The notes beneath the pieces were generated by a model. It was not told the DNA's origin. It was given only the letters and a program-made list of their open reading frames with translations, and did not search any database. Shown here one piece after another: positions 48,812 through 57,346 of a stretch of DNA of 64,000 bases. A program made the position numbers and the translations under genes. Source of the stretch: Hyphomicrobium sp. (GTDB taxonomy: Bacteria > Pseudomonadota > Alphaproteobacteria > Rhizobiales > Hyphomicrobiaceae); the NCBI RefSeq assembly GCF_009026145.1, contig NZ_WBUE01000001.1:248001-312000 (forward strand). Reading direction: 5' to 3'. How positions within the stretch are numbered: the stretch's first letter is position 1; each line of letters opens with the position of its first letter.

Positions 48812-49531
48812 ATGCGCGAGATCATTCTCGATACCGAGACGACCGGGCTCAACCCGCAAGGCGGCGATCGGCTGATCGAGATCGGCTGTATCGAGCTCGT
48901 CAACCGCATTCCATCCGGGCGCGAGTTCCACTGCTTCATCAACCCCGAGCGCGACGTGCCGGCCGAGGCCGTGGCTGTGCACGGGCTGTCGAGCGACTTC
49001 CTCAAGGACAAACCGGTGTTCTCGGAGGTGGCGCCGGAATTCCTCGCGTTCATCGCCGAGGACGCTCTGGTCATCCACAACGCGGCGTTCGACATCGGCT
49101 TCCTGAATTTCGAGCTGGGAAGGCTGTCGCTCGGATCCATCACCATGGACCGCGTAACGTGCACGCTGCAGCTGGCCCGGCGCCGGCACCCGGCGGGCCC
49201 CAACAGTCTCGACGCGCTGTGCAAGCGCTATGGCATCGACAATACCAAGCGCACCAAGCACGGCGCGCTGGTGGATTCGCTGCTGCTCGCCGAGGTCTAC
49301 ATCGAGCTTCTCGGCGCCCGTCAGGCGGCTTTCGTCGAGCTCGCCATGGACGGAGCGGGCCCGCTCGGCGCCGAGCTGGCGCCGCTCAATAGGGGCAACG
49401 CCGCGCAGCGCCCCGCGCCGCTGCCGCCCCGGCTGTCGGCAGAAATGGAAGCCGCGCACGCCGCGTTCATCGACAGCCTGGGCGACAAGGCGATCTGGCG
49501 CCGCTTCCTCGCCCCCGCCTCCGAGGCGTGA
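48812..49531 (+). CDS. dnaQ: DNA polymerase III epsilon subunit (3'-5' proofreading exonuclease)
   Basis: 239 aa. REIILDTETTGLNPQGGDRL holds the first acidic pair (D8-x-E10); VIHNAAFDIGFLNFEL (about 92) and TKRTKHGALVDSLLLAEVYIEL (about 147) supply ExoII and the HxAxxD-like ExoIII. The C-terminal tail may contact the alpha subunit. It follows coaE by 32 bp as the last gene of the ppsR operon; a plus-strand palindromic repeat follows it. Confidence 0.94.
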   Translation: MREIILDTETTGLNPQGGDRLIEIGCIELVNRIPSGREFHCFINPERDVPAEAVAVHGLSSDFLKDKPVFSEVAPEFLAFIAEDALVIHNAAFDIGFLNFELGRLSLGSITMDRVTCTLQLARRRHPAGPNSLDALCKRYGIDNTKRTKHGALVDSLLLAEVYIELLGARQAAFVELAMDGAGPLGAELAPLNRGNAAQRPAPLPPRLSAEMEAAHAAFIDSLGDKAIWRRFLAPASEA

Positions 49532-49578
49532 GCGCCTCTGCTCAATCGCAAAGACTGGTCGCACACGGGCCGCTCAAG

Positions 49579-49726
49579 TGTCATCCTCGGGTTTATGCCG
49601 AGGACCCAATGCTCCGCTTGCCCCGACCCTGGTCGGAGAGCGAACACATCGACACCTGAAATTGCTGTGGGCTGGGTCCTCGGGGTCATGCTGAAAGCAT
49701 GACTCCGGCATGGCCCGAGGATGACA
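49579..49726. repeat. Dispersed TGTCATCC...GGATGACA intergenic repeat, copy 2 (CTCGG type)
   Basis: Opens TGTCATCCTCGGGTTTATGC and closes CCCGAGGATGACA, with inner GAGGACCCAAT and GGGTCCTCGG boxes shared with copy 1, and a CATGC/GCATG hairpin near the right end. It lies between the convergent ends of dnaQ and secB. Confidence 0.8.
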
Positions 49727-49778
49727 AGCTAGAGGGTATCGCTTGAAAATTGCTTTGGTCCGAGCGCGGCAGCACAGC

Positions 49779-50291
49779 TCAATTCTTCGGGGTGGCCTCG
49801 GCCTTGGCGCGCATCTCTTGCTGGCGGCGCAGGTAGAGCGAGGCAAAATCGAACGGATCGAGCAGCAGCGGCGGGAAGCCGCCTTCGCGCGTCAGGTCGG
49901 CGGCGATGCGGCGCACAAACGGGAAAAGGATCGATGGGCAATTGACGAGGAGGAACGGCTCGAGCGCCTTGTCGGGTATGTTCTCGATCTTGAACAGTCC
50001 GGCATAAACCAGCTCGAGCTGGTAGATCTCGCCGTGCTTGTTGGTCGCCTGCGCGTTGAAGTCGATCGAGCTCTCGTACAGCGACGGGCCGATGGACTTG
50101 GCCCCGACATTGATCGATAGCTGCAGGTTGGGCTGGTCGCCCGGCTCCTTGATGAGCTTCTCGATGTTCGGATTCTCGAACGACAGATCCTTGATGTACT
50201 GCGCGACGACCTTCACCTGTACGGGTGGCAGCGAGGTCTGCGCCGTCTCGTCGGGCTTGCCGTTGCCGTTGCCGTGGGTGGTGCCTGCCAT
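49779..50291 (-). CDS. secB: Protein-export chaperone SecB
   Basis: 170 aa. VKVVAQYIKDLSFENPNIEK (about residue 26), QLELVYAGLFKIENIPDKAL (about 90) and CPSILFPFVRRIAADLTREG (about 120, IFPF core) are typical. It holds preproteins unfolded and hands them to SecA. The N-terminal 24 residues (Asn/Gly/Thr-rich) are longer than E. coli SecB but normal in this group. Convergent with dnaQ. Confidence 0.95.
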   Translation of the reverse strand: MAGTTHGNGNGKPDETAQTSLPPVQVKVVAQYIKDLSFENPNIEKLIKEPGDQPNLQLSINVGAKSIGPSLYESSIDFNAQATNKHGEIYQLELVYAGLFKIENIPDKALEPFLLVNCPSILFPFVRRIAADLTREGGFPPLLLDPFDFASLYLRRQQEMRAKAEATPKN

Positions 50292-50414
50292 TGAAAGTCG
50301 TCCATTTCGGAGGTTGTGCGCTCGTGGCGGCTAGCTAACACGCGGCCCGCGCTGGGACAACGTCGCTTATCTCCGTCCCCTCACCGGCTGGTCCTTCGCG
50401 CGCTGCGAATATTG

Positions 50415-50568
50415 CTGTCATCCCGGAAGCCGAGGCGAAGCGGAGGCTATCCGGGACCCAGCATTGAGAGTGTCGGAGACACCGCAAACTTCCAAGGAGC
50501 TGCGCGCGTTCTTTCGCTGGATCCCGGGTCTCCGCTCGGCTCGCGCCTCGCGGCTGCCCGGGATGACA
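50415..50568. repeat. Dispersed TGTCATCC...GGATGACA intergenic repeat, copy 3 (CCCGG type)
   Basis: Opens TGTCATCCCGGAAGCCGAGG and closes GCCCGGGATGACAG with GGGACCCAGC and GGATCCCGGG boxes inside. It fills most of the gap between secB and fxsA. The CCCGG-type copies (3-5) differ from the CTCGG-type in the first bases after TGTCATC. Confidence 0.8.
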
Positions 50569-50577
50569 GGTGGGGCC

Positions 50578-51048
50578 CTAGCGCTTCGTATCGTCGTCGA
50601 GGCGCTGGTAGGTACCCTCGATGACGATCGGCTGCTTGCGCGGGCGCGCCGGCTGCTCTGGCCTCGCGCGATCAGGGCGAGGCGCGGCAAGGCCTGGGAG
50701 CACGGCACCGACGAGCCAGCGGCGCAGCGGCGGTACGAGCAGGGCAAGTCCCAGCGCATCGGTGAGGAAGCCTGGCACGATGAGCAGGCAGCCGGCTACA
50801 ATCACGGCATAGCTGTCGACCATCGCCGTGATCGCCAGTCCGCCGCGGCTCATGGTGTCGAACATGTGCCGGAGCATGGAAAGTCCCTGCTGGCGAATGA
50901 CCAGCATTCCGACTGCGGCGGCCAACACGAGCAGCCCCAGCGTCGGCCAGAAGCCGATCCATTGCCCCACCTCGATCAGCACCGCGATCTCGAGCAGCGG
51001 GAAGGCGAGGAAGAGGAGCAGCGGGACGAGATGCAGGGGCGACATCAT
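50578..51048 (-). CDS. fxsA: FxsA family cytoplasmic-membrane protein
   Basis: 156 aa with hydrophobic segments at about 5-48 and a longer one at 60-105. PLLLFLAFPLLEIAVLIEVG and LGLLVLAAAVGMLVIRQQGL followed by VAGCLLIVPGFLTDALGLAL are the FxsA motifs. In E. coli FxsA lessens the exclusion of phage T7 by the F plasmid; its normal role is unknown. The C-terminus is basic and polar (YQRLDDDTKR). Placed between secB and the Tim44-domain gene as in many Hyphomicrobiales. Confidence 0.85.
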   Translation of the reverse strand: MMSPLHLVPLLLFLAFPLLEIAVLIEVGQWIGFWPTLGLLVLAAAVGMLVIRQQGLSMLRHMFDTMSRGGLAITAMVDSYAVIVAGCLLIVPGFLTDALGLALLVPPLRRWLVGAVLPGLAAPRPDRARPEQPARPRKQPIVIEGTYQRLDDDTKR

Positions 51049-51308
51049 TGGCGACTATTCATCTCGCGCTAGCAGGTTGTTGAGCATGCCCGCACCATCC
51101 TGGGCGCAAAACGGGCGCTTGCGCGCAATCGGGTTGGCATCGCCGCTTTTGTGCCTTACCTTGCAGGGAGCGACCATCTTAACCCCTTGATGGCGGATCG
51201 GATCAGAGGCCCTTTGCTCTCCCTGGACTTGGGCCCGGCTCAAGACGCGATCATATATATTGCTGTCGTATCCAGTCACGCTGTTGATTGCCAGGAAGGC
51301 AGCCGTCC

Positions 51309-52058
51309 ATGGAGAAGATTGATCTCTTCACCCTCATCTCGCTCATTGTCGCGGTCATCGTGGTCTTGAAGCTGAGAAGCGTTCTCGGACGCCGCACGGG
51401 TGACGAGGAAGCGCGCGTCGAGCGCTACCGGGCCGAGCGGGCTGCCCGGCAAGGCGGCGCACCGGCCTCGGCGAGCGACAATGTCGTCGCCATGCCGCGG
51501 CGCGAGCGCGACGCGGTCGCCGCTACCCCGGCTGCCGAAGTGACGCAGGCAGACGCCGAGGAGCGCATCAAGACCTACCCGAGCGTCGAGGCGGCGGCGC
51601 GCACCGGCCTTATCGACATCGCCCGGCTCGATCCGGCGTTCGATCCCGACGTGTTCATCCGCGGCGCCAAGCAGGCCTATGAGATGATTGTCACGGCCTT
51701 CGCCGAGGGCAACCGCAAGCTGTTGAAGGATCTCTTGAGCCGCGACGTCTACGACGGCTTCACGCGCGCCATTTCCGATCGTGAGAGCCGCGGCGAGCAG
51801 GTCGACCAGAGCTTCGTCGGTATCGACAAGGCCGACATCATGGAGTCGGAGGTGAAGAGCGGCATCGCCTCGATCACCGTCCGCTTCGTCAGCCAGCTCA
51901 TCTCGGCGACGCGCGACAAGGCGGGCGCCATCATCGGCGGCGATCCGCAGCGCATCAAGGAAGTCACCGACATCTGGACGTTCAGCCGCGACGTCTCGAC
52001 GGCGAAGGCGCGCGCCAATCCGAACTGGCGCCTCATCGCCACGCAGTCGCCGGCCTGA
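51309..52058 (+). CDS. Tim44/TimA-like inner-membrane-associated protein
   Basis: 249 aa. A single N-terminal membrane helix (IDLFTLISLIVAVIVVLKLR, residues 4-23) is followed by a charged linker and a C-terminal Tim44-like domain (FDPDVFIRGAKQAYEMIVTA and LKDLLSRDVYDGFTRAI, about 110-240; VRFVSQLISATRDKAGAIIG). Bacterial homologues of the mitochondrial Tim44 are thought to be anchored at the inner membrane, with role unclear. ATG 51309 gives the family start. It is divergent from fxsA and followed by mltA 88 bp downstream. Confidence 0.8.
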   Translation: MEKIDLFTLISLIVAVIVVLKLRSVLGRRTGDEEARVERYRAERAARQGGAPASASDNVVAMPRRERDAVAATPAAEVTQADAEERIKTYPSVEAAARTGLIDIARLDPAFDPDVFIRGAKQAYEMIVTAFAEGNRKLLKDLLSRDVYDGFTRAISDRESRGEQVDQSFVGIDKADIMESEVKSGIASITVRFVSQLISATRDKAGAIIGGDPQRIKEVTDIWTFSRDVSTAKARANPNWRLIATQSPA

Positions 52059-52146
52059 GTTGCAGCGCGCGCGGAGGCGCGTACCGGGAGACGCATTGGC
52101 CGCGCGCACGGCGGCGCTGGGATCAAGGGGGAAGTCGCACGCGACC

Positions 52147-53499
52147 ATGGCAGATGCACGCGCCTTGGCTGCTGTGAGATGGAGGGCGACGGCGTCGGCC
52201 GTGGCCGTCTTCGTTGTCGCCGGAGGAAGCTACGCCGAGCCCGCCAGCAAGCTACCCCCGCAGTCCACCATACCTCAGCCAGCGATGAGCAAAGACGCAA
52301 CGCCGCAGACCCCGGGGACGAAACTGGCGCCCGCCAAGCCGCCCGAGGCCAAGCTGGAGCGCGTGACGTTCGGCGATCTGCCAAGCTGGGAGGCGGACGA
52401 GCACCTGGCAGCCTTCAAGACGTTCCTCAAGTCGTGCGAAGCGACCATCAAGGCGGCCGCCAAGCCCGCGAGCGGCGCCCCCGCGCAGTGCAAGGTGCCG
52501 AGCGGGGAGCTGGCCGCCGCCTGCCGCGCCGCGCAAAACCTGAAGGCACCGACCAAGGCGTCGGCCAAAGCCTTCTTTGAAAATCAGTTCGTGCCGCATC
52601 GGATTGCGCATGCGAAAGGTCAGGGACTGCTGACCGGTTACTACGAGCCGGTGCTCGAAGGCTCGCGCACGGCGCAGGGCAAGTTCCAGACGCCGGTCTA
52701 CCGGCGCCCGCCCGACCTCGTGAACGTCGTCGCCGAGGCGGACCGCGCCTCGATGCCCACCGGCCTCACCCACGTGCGCCAGACGGCCGCCGGCGTCGCG
52801 CCGTTCCCGACGCGGGCGGAGATCGAGCAAGGCGCGCTCACCGGTCAGAGCCTGGAGCTATTGTACCTCGAGGATCCGGTCGAGGTGTTTTTCATGCACA
52901 TTCAGGGGTCGGGGCGCATCCACCTCACCGACGGGACGACGGTGCGCATCAACTACGATGGCAAGAACGGTCATCCCTATTCCTCGATCGGCCGCTACCT
53001 GATCGATCAGGGCTTGGTGGATGCGGGCAAGATGTCGATGCAGGCTCTGGGCAAGTGGCTGCGCGCCGACAAGGAGCGCGGCCAGAAGGTGATGTGGCAG
53101 AACCAATCGTTCATCTTCTTTCGCGAGCTCGACGACAGCGATGGCCCGATGGGCGCCATGCAGGTGGCGCTGACGCCGGGGCGCAGCCTCGCCGTCGATA
53201 CCGGCTATCACACGCTGGGCACGCCGATTTATCTGAGCGTGCCGGAGCTTGCACATGCCGCAAAGCGTGGCGGTTTTAATCGTTTGATGGTGGCGCAGGA
53301 CGTAGGCTCGGCGATCAAGGGACCGGAGCGCGGCGACATCTACTTCGGCTCGGGCGTCAAAGCCGGTAAGCTGGCGGGCACGACCAGGCACGCGGGCAAT
53401 TTCTACGTGCTGCTACCCGCCGTCACGCAGACCGCCGGGCAGGGAATTAGGTTCGGCGAGCGCCTGCCATGGGAAACGATCGTGAAGGCCGCTCCCTGA
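52147..53499 (+). CDS. mltA: Membrane-bound lytic murein transglycosylase A
   Basis: 450 aa precursor. The Sec signal peptide spans about residues 1-30 (AVRWRATASAVAVFVVAGGSYA), so the enzyme reaches the periplasm. The MltA domain follows: LLTGYYEPVLEGSRTAQGKF (about 160), LEDPVEVFFMHIQGSGRIHL (about 240) and a C-terminal 3D domain with MVAQDVGSAIKGPERGDIYF (about 380, catalytic Asp). It cuts the MurNAc-GlcNAc bond with anhydro ring formation. A proline/lysine-rich linker precedes the domain. The 3' end overlaps smr by 31 bp. Confidence 0.92.
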   Translation: MADARALAAVRWRATASAVAVFVVAGGSYAEPASKLPPQSTIPQPAMSKDATPQTPGTKLAPAKPPEAKLERVTFGDLPSWEADEHLAAFKTFLKSCEATIKAAAKPASGAPAQCKVPSGELAAACRAAQNLKAPTKASAKAFFENQFVPHRIAHAKGQGLLTGYYEPVLEGSRTAQGKFQTPVYRRPPDLVNVVAEADRASMPTGLTHVRQTAAGVAPFPTRAEIEQGALTGQSLELLYLEDPVEVFFMHIQGSGRIHLTDGTTVRINYDGKNGHPYSSIGRYLIDQGLVDAGKMSMQALGKWLRADKERGQKVMWQNQSFIFFRELDDSDGPMGAMQVALTPGRSLAVDTGYHTLGTPIYLSVPELAHAAKRGGFNRLMVAQDVGSAIKGPERGDIYFGSGVKAGKLAGTTRHAGNFYVLLPAVTQTAGQGIRFGERLPWETIVKAAP

Positions 53500-54125
53500 A
53501 GCACCCGCCGGGCAAGCGGGGTGCGCGGCTGTCGCCGGAGGAGCGCGAGCTGTGGGAGCACACGGCGCGCAGCATCGAACCGATCAAGGGCAAGAAGCAG
53601 CGCGTGCACACGGCGCTCGAGGACGGCGAGCCTGCACCCAGACACGCCAAGCACGAAGCGGCCAAGGCGGTCGCGCTAAAGAAGCCCACGGGCGCGGCCC
53701 CGACGCCGCCGGCTAAGGCCCAGCCCGCGCCACCGGCGCCATCGCCCATCGCGCTGGCGCGGCGCAAGGCGCGCAAGCTCAGTTCCGGGCGCATCGACAT
53801 CGAAGCACGCATTGATCTGCACGGCATGCGCCAGAGCGAGGCGCACGCCGCGCTACGCCGGTTCCTGCAGCGCGCCTATGCCGACGGCAGGCGTTGGGTG
53901 CTGGTGATCACCGGCAAGGGCGCGCCGGCTCGCTCAGCATACGACGAGAAGCTGGAGCATGAAGGGTCGGAGCGCGGCATCCTGCGGCGCAACGTGCCGC
54001 GCTGGCTCGCCGAGCCCGGCCTCGCGCCCATCGTCATCGGCTTCACCACCGCCGCCATCCGCCACGGCGGGGAGGGCGCTCTCTATGTGCACCTGCGCAA
54101 GCGCGGCTCTCCAGAGCGCAGTTGA
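53469..54125 (+). CDS. Smr (small MutS-related) domain protein
   Basis: 218 aa. The first 110 residues are basic and low in complexity (AAKAVALKKPTG, PAPPAPSP). The C-terminal Smr domain has RIDLHGMRQSEAHAALRRFL (about 116), VLVITGKGAPARS (about 141) and the glycine loop AIRHGGEGALYVHLR (about 197). Smr domains nick or cut nucleic acids; substrate unknown. The 31-bp overlap with mltA suggests coupling. No MutS2 parent domain is attached. Confidence 0.9.
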   Translation: MGNDREGRSLKHPPGKRGARLSPEERELWEHTARSIEPIKGKKQRVHTALEDGEPAPRHAKHEAAKAVALKKPTGAAPTPPAKAQPAPPAPSPIALARRKARKLSSGRIDIEARIDLHGMRQSEAHAALRRFLQRAYADGRRWVLVITGKGAPARSAYDEKLEHEGSERGILRRNVPRWLAEPGLAPIVIGFTTAAIRHGGEGALYVHLRKRGSPERS

Positions 54126-54142
54126 CGCCGGGCGCCTCGGTA

Positions 54143-54163
54143 ACCTCTCCCCATGGGAGAGGT
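54143..54163. repeat. REP-like palindrome ACCTCTCCC-N3-GGGAGAGGT, copy 2
   Basis: The same 9-bp arms as at 42200 with the centre CAT; both are followed by CG. It lies between the convergent smr and IalB-like genes. Confidence 0.65.
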
Positions 54164-54181
54164 CGTTGACATCCCGCGCAG

Positions 54182-54682
54182 CTACGGGCAGGCGGCGGCG
54201 AGCTTGTCGAGGGCGGCGCTGAGGCCCGAGAGCGAGTAGGTGTCGGTCGTCGCCGTGCCTCGCGCCGAGGTGGCTTTGACGAAGGCGTTCGACCCCTTCT
54301 TCATGGCCTCGACGAGCTTCAGCTCCTCTTGCGGATCAGAGACGAATCCGCGCTCGCCTTTGACGAACAGCTTGAAGGTGTCGGTGCCGACGGTGACCGA
54401 CATGTCGGCATCCGCCTTGATCGGATAGCCGACCTTGACGCTCGGCTCCGTCTTCACGCCATCCTTAGGCCAGGCCGAGATGTAGAAGAAGATCGGCCCA
54501 CGGTTGGCTCCTAGCGGCTCCACCGCCTGTGGCTGCGCGGCGATGAAGCAGACCGCCTTCGGCGTTGCCGTGTCCGCGTAGAGGCTCCAGGCGCCTTGCT
54601 TCTCGACGAGGTCGACGGTTTGAGCCGCGGCCCCGCCAGCGAGTGCGAGGGCCACGGTGGCTGACGCCAAGGTTGTGCGCAT
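54182..54682 (-). CDS. Invasion-associated locus B (IalB) family protein
   Basis: 166 aa precursor with a Sec signal (MRTTLASATVALALAGGAAA, residues 1-21). The mature part has EKQGAWSLYADTATPKAVCF, IAAQPQ, FFYISAWPKDGVKTEPSVKV, GYPIKAD and LVEAMKKGSNAFVKATSARG, the IalB layout. IalB-like proteins are periplasmic or envelope proteins named after a Bartonella invasion gene, but most in free-living species have no virulence role; function unknown. GGGGA precedes the ATG. Confidence 0.85.
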   Translation of the reverse strand: MRTTLASATVALALAGGAAAQTVDLVEKQGAWSLYADTATPKAVCFIAAQPQAVEPLGANRGPIFFYISAWPKDGVKTEPSVKVGYPIKADADMSVTVGTDTFKLFVKGERGFVSDPQEELKLVEAMKKGSNAFVKATSARGTATTDTYSLSGLSAALDKLAAACP

Positions 54683-54747
54683 GAGGGTCCCCTCCCCAGG
54701 ATCGAAGCGCGATTTTAGGTCAGCATATGCACCCTTGCGGGCCCCTG

Positions 54748-55323
54748 TCACCCTTCCCGGCCGGTCTTACCCCCGGTTCTCGGCTGCTGCCGGACGCGGC
54801 TTTGGCCGGAAGCTTCCGGGCCGCCTTCGCGCATCGGGCGGTCGGCGAAGCGGGCCAGCGACCGCGTGCGGTCGTACATGACGATGGCGCCGGCCATGGC
54901 GACGTTGACACAAAAGCTGGTCGGGATGCGCACCACATAATCACAGCGGGCGAGCAGCCTTTCCGACAGCGAGCCCTGCTCCGGGCCGAGCACGTAGGCG
55001 GCCCGCAATGGATGCCGGAAGCTCGGCAGATCGATAGCGTTGTCAAGGAGTTCGATGCCGACGAGCTTGCAGCCGTGGGGCAGCGCCATGTCCTCGATGG
55101 TGGCCCAGTTGTAGTGCGGCACGTGGAGCTGGCTCTTAGAGGTGTCGGCGAAGGCCTCGAGCGCCCGGTAGGTGGCGCCGACGGTGAAGGTGAAGCTCGC
55201 CCCGAAGCCGTGCGCCGAGCGCATCAGGTTGCCGAGGTTCAAGGATTTCGACATGCGCTCGGCGCCGATGGCGAAATAGCCACGGGGCGTGGGGGGCCAG
55301 TTGGCGGCGGGTCGGTCGGTCAT
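54748..55323 (-). CDS. TrmH/SpoU-family RNA methyltransferase
   Basis: 191 aa. NLGNLMRSAHGFGASFTFTV (about 28; motif 1, N-x-G-N-x-x-R), YVLGPEQGSLSERLLARCDY (about 117; motif 2, G-P-E-x-G) and SFCVNVAMAGAIVMYDRTR (about 140; motif 3) are the SPOUT knot motifs, close to TrmH 2'-O-methyltransferases. The exact RNA site is unknown. An arginine/proline tail (RQQPRTGGKTGREG) follows the conserved domain. Divergent from the quinone-reductase gene, which starts 88 bp away. Confidence 0.85.
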   Translation of the reverse strand: MTDRPAANWPPTPRGYFAIGAERMSKSLNLGNLMRSAHGFGASFTFTVGATYRALEAFADTSKSQLHVPHYNWATIEDMALPHGCKLVGIELLDNAIDLPSFRHPLRAAYVLGPEQGSLSERLLARCDYVVRIPTSFCVNVAMAGAIVMYDRTRSLARFADRPMREGGPEASGQSRVRQQPRTGGKTGREG

Positions 55324-55410
55324 GCTTGAGCACTCGAGCGCAGCGGCTTGCGGTGCGCGGCAGGGCGTGGTGGAAGGGCAGCAAATTACTCTGCCGGCGG
55401 GAGGTTTTAC

Positions 55411-56385
55411 ATGAAAGCGGCGCTTTGCAAGAGCCTCGACGGGCCGGCAGGGCTTATCGTCGAGGACATTGCCGAGCCGCACCCCGGCCCGGGCGAGGTG
55501 CTGATCGCCGTGAAGGCGGCGGCGCTCAACTTCTTCGACACGCTGATCACGCGTGGCAAGTATCAGGCGAGACCGGAGCTGCCGTTCTCGCCTGCGGCCG
55601 AGGTGGCAGGCGTCGTCGCGGCGCTGGGGCCCGACGTCACCGGCGTCAAGGTGGGTGATCGCGTCGCCGCCTACGTGGGCTGGGGCGGGGCGCGCGAAAA
55701 GGTCGTCGCCAAGGCCGACGCGGTGGTGGCGATCCCTGACAGCGTCAGCGATGCTGTCGCCGCCGGTATTTCCGTGACCTACGGCACAGCCATCCACGGG
55801 CTCAAGGACCGTGCGCGGCTGAAAGCCGGCGAAACCGTAGCAGTGCTCGGCGCCGCGGGAGGGGCGGGCCTCGCCGCGGTGGAGATCGCCAAGCTGATGG
55901 GCGCGCGTGTCATCGCCGTCGCTTCGTCCGCGGATAAGCTTGCTGTCACCCGCGCACATGGTGCGGACGAGGCCGTCAACTACGCCAGCGCCGACTTGAA
56001 GGATGGCCTGCGGGCGCTAACCGGGGGACGCGGCGTCGACGTCGTCTACGACTGCGTCGGCGGCGATTCCTCGGAAGCCGCGCTGCGTGCCATGGCCTGG
56101 CAGGGGCGCTTCCTGGTCGTCGGCTTTGCTTCCGGCGACATCCCAAAGATTCCGCTGAACCTCTTGCTCTTGAAGGGCTGCGACGCCGTCGGTGTGTTCT
56201 GGGACGAGGCGGTGAAGCGCGATCCGGGCGCCAATCGCGCCAACATGCGCCAGGTGCTCGACTGGGTGGCGCAGGGGCGGCTCGCCCCGCGCATCCACGG
56301 CACCTATCCTCTGGAGAAGATCCGCGACGCGCTGGCCGTGATCGATAGGCGCGAGGCGGTCGGCAAGGTCGTGCTGACGCTGTAA
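55411..56385 (+). CDS. NADPH:quinone oxidoreductase-type MDR enzyme
   Basis: 324 aa, zinc-free medium-chain dehydrogenase/reductase. MKAALCKSLDGPAGLIVEDI starts the GroES-like domain, LGAAGGAGLAAVEIAKLMG (about residue 148) is the NADPH loop, and GFASGDIPKIPLNLLLLKGC (about 240) with VDVVYDCVGGDSSEAALRA lies in the nucleotide domain. Reduces quinones or enones with NADPH; the substrate is unknown. GGGAGG lies before ATG 55411. Confidence 0.9.
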   Translation: MKAALCKSLDGPAGLIVEDIAEPHPGPGEVLIAVKAAALNFFDTLITRGKYQARPELPFSPAAEVAGVVAALGPDVTGVKVGDRVAAYVGWGGAREKVVAKADAVVAIPDSVSDAVAAGISVTYGTAIHGLKDRARLKAGETVAVLGAAGGAGLAAVEIAKLMGARVIAVASSADKLAVTRAHGADEAVNYASADLKDGLRALTGGRGVDVVYDCVGGDSSEAALRAMAWQGRFLVVGFASGDIPKIPLNLLLLKGCDAVGVFWDEAVKRDPGANRANMRQVLDWVAQGRLAPRIHGTYPLEKIRDALAVIDRREAVGKVVLTL

Positions 56386-56422
56386 TTCGCGAAATCGGAC
56401 TGTCGTTCAGAGAAAATTTGCC

Positions 56423-57154
56423 ATGTTGGCGCGATGCTGCGCTCCGGTCCTGTTGCGGAGCGTCCGTGTGGCGATGCGTGCTTCCCGCTTTGCCTTGCTT
56501 CTGCTCGGCGCCGTCGCGGCGCTGATGGCGGTCTATCAGCCGGCTGTCGCCGAAGGGTTCTTCTCGCGGCTGTTGGGCTGGGGCAGGTCACAACCCGTAG
56601 AGCGGCGCATGGAGCCGCCGACATTTCACTTCGGCTATGGCGGCCAGCGCTTCGAGTACGGGCGCGGCTTTTCCGACTACGGCTGGCCGCAGGACTATGC
56701 GCGCTACCGGACGCTGTGCGTGCGCACCTGCGATGGGTTCTATTTCCCCATCAGCGACAACGTCGGGCGCGAGCGCCTCTACCAGGATGCGCGCACGTGC
56801 ACGGCGCGCTGCGACGGCGAGGCGCAGCTCTACTACTACCCGCTAAACGGTGGTGGCGTGGAGACTATGGTCGATATGGGCGGGCGCCCGTACGCGCAGA
56901 TGCCGAACGCGTTCCTCTACCGCAAGACGCTGGTTGCGGGCTGCACCTGTAAGCCGGCGCCGTGGTCGGCGGAGGCGGCGGCACGGCATCAGGGCTACAA
57001 GGACGAGGCGCGCGCGCTCGCCGAGATGGGCAGTGATCGCGATCAGCGCTACGCCGGGCCGCGGGGCGATGGCGGCGAGATCGAGGCCTACCTGATGCGC
57101 GAGGGCGGCGCCCCGCAGCAGACGCCGTGGGACGGCGGCGTGCGGCGATACTAA
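56423..57154 (+). CDS. DUF2865 domain-containing exported protein
   Basis: 243 aa from the first ATG; a second ATG at 56474 (MRASRFALLLLGAVAALMAV) gives a more normal signal peptide and is the likelier start. After cleavage near AVAEG, the mature part contains YRTLCVRTCDGFYFPISDNV, DARTCTARCDGEAQLYYYPL (about 135, cysteine-rich) and MVDMGGRPYAQMPNAFLYRK, the DUF2865 core, including several paired cysteines. Probably periplasmic or on the cell surface; function unknown. It is typical of Hyphomicrobiales. Confidence 0.8.
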   Translation: MLARCCAPVLLRSVRVAMRASRFALLLLGAVAALMAVYQPAVAEGFFSRLLGWGRSQPVERRMEPPTFHFGYGGQRFEYGRGFSDYGWPQDYARYRTLCVRTCDGFYFPISDNVGRERLYQDARTCTARCDGEAQLYYYPLNGGGVETMVDMGGRPYAQMPNAFLYRKTLVAGCTCKPAPWSAEAAARHQGYKDEARALAEMGSDRDQRYAGPRGDGGEIEAYLMREGGAPQQTPWDGGVRRY

Positions 57155-57165
57155 CAGCACCGATC

Positions 57166-57337
57166 TGCCATCCCGGGCGAAGCGAGCATCATGGCGAAGC
57201 CATGCTTCGCAGGGACGCGAGCGAGACCGGGGACCCAGCGCCAAAAGCGTCGAAGACGCCATAGTTACGGAGCCTTCGGCAAATCTCTCCTGGGTCCCGG
57301 CTCTGCGGTCGCTTCGCTTCGTTGGTCGGGATGACAG
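57166..57337. repeat. Dispersed intergenic repeat, copy 4 (CCCGG type)
   Basis: Opens TGCCATCCCGGGCGAAGCGA (one change from TGTCATCC) and closes GGTCGGGATGACAGAG, with GGGACCCAGCGCCAAAAGCG and CTGGGTCCCGG inside. It lies between DUF2865 and thpR ends. Confidence 0.75.
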
Positions 57338-57346
57338 AGCGCGAGG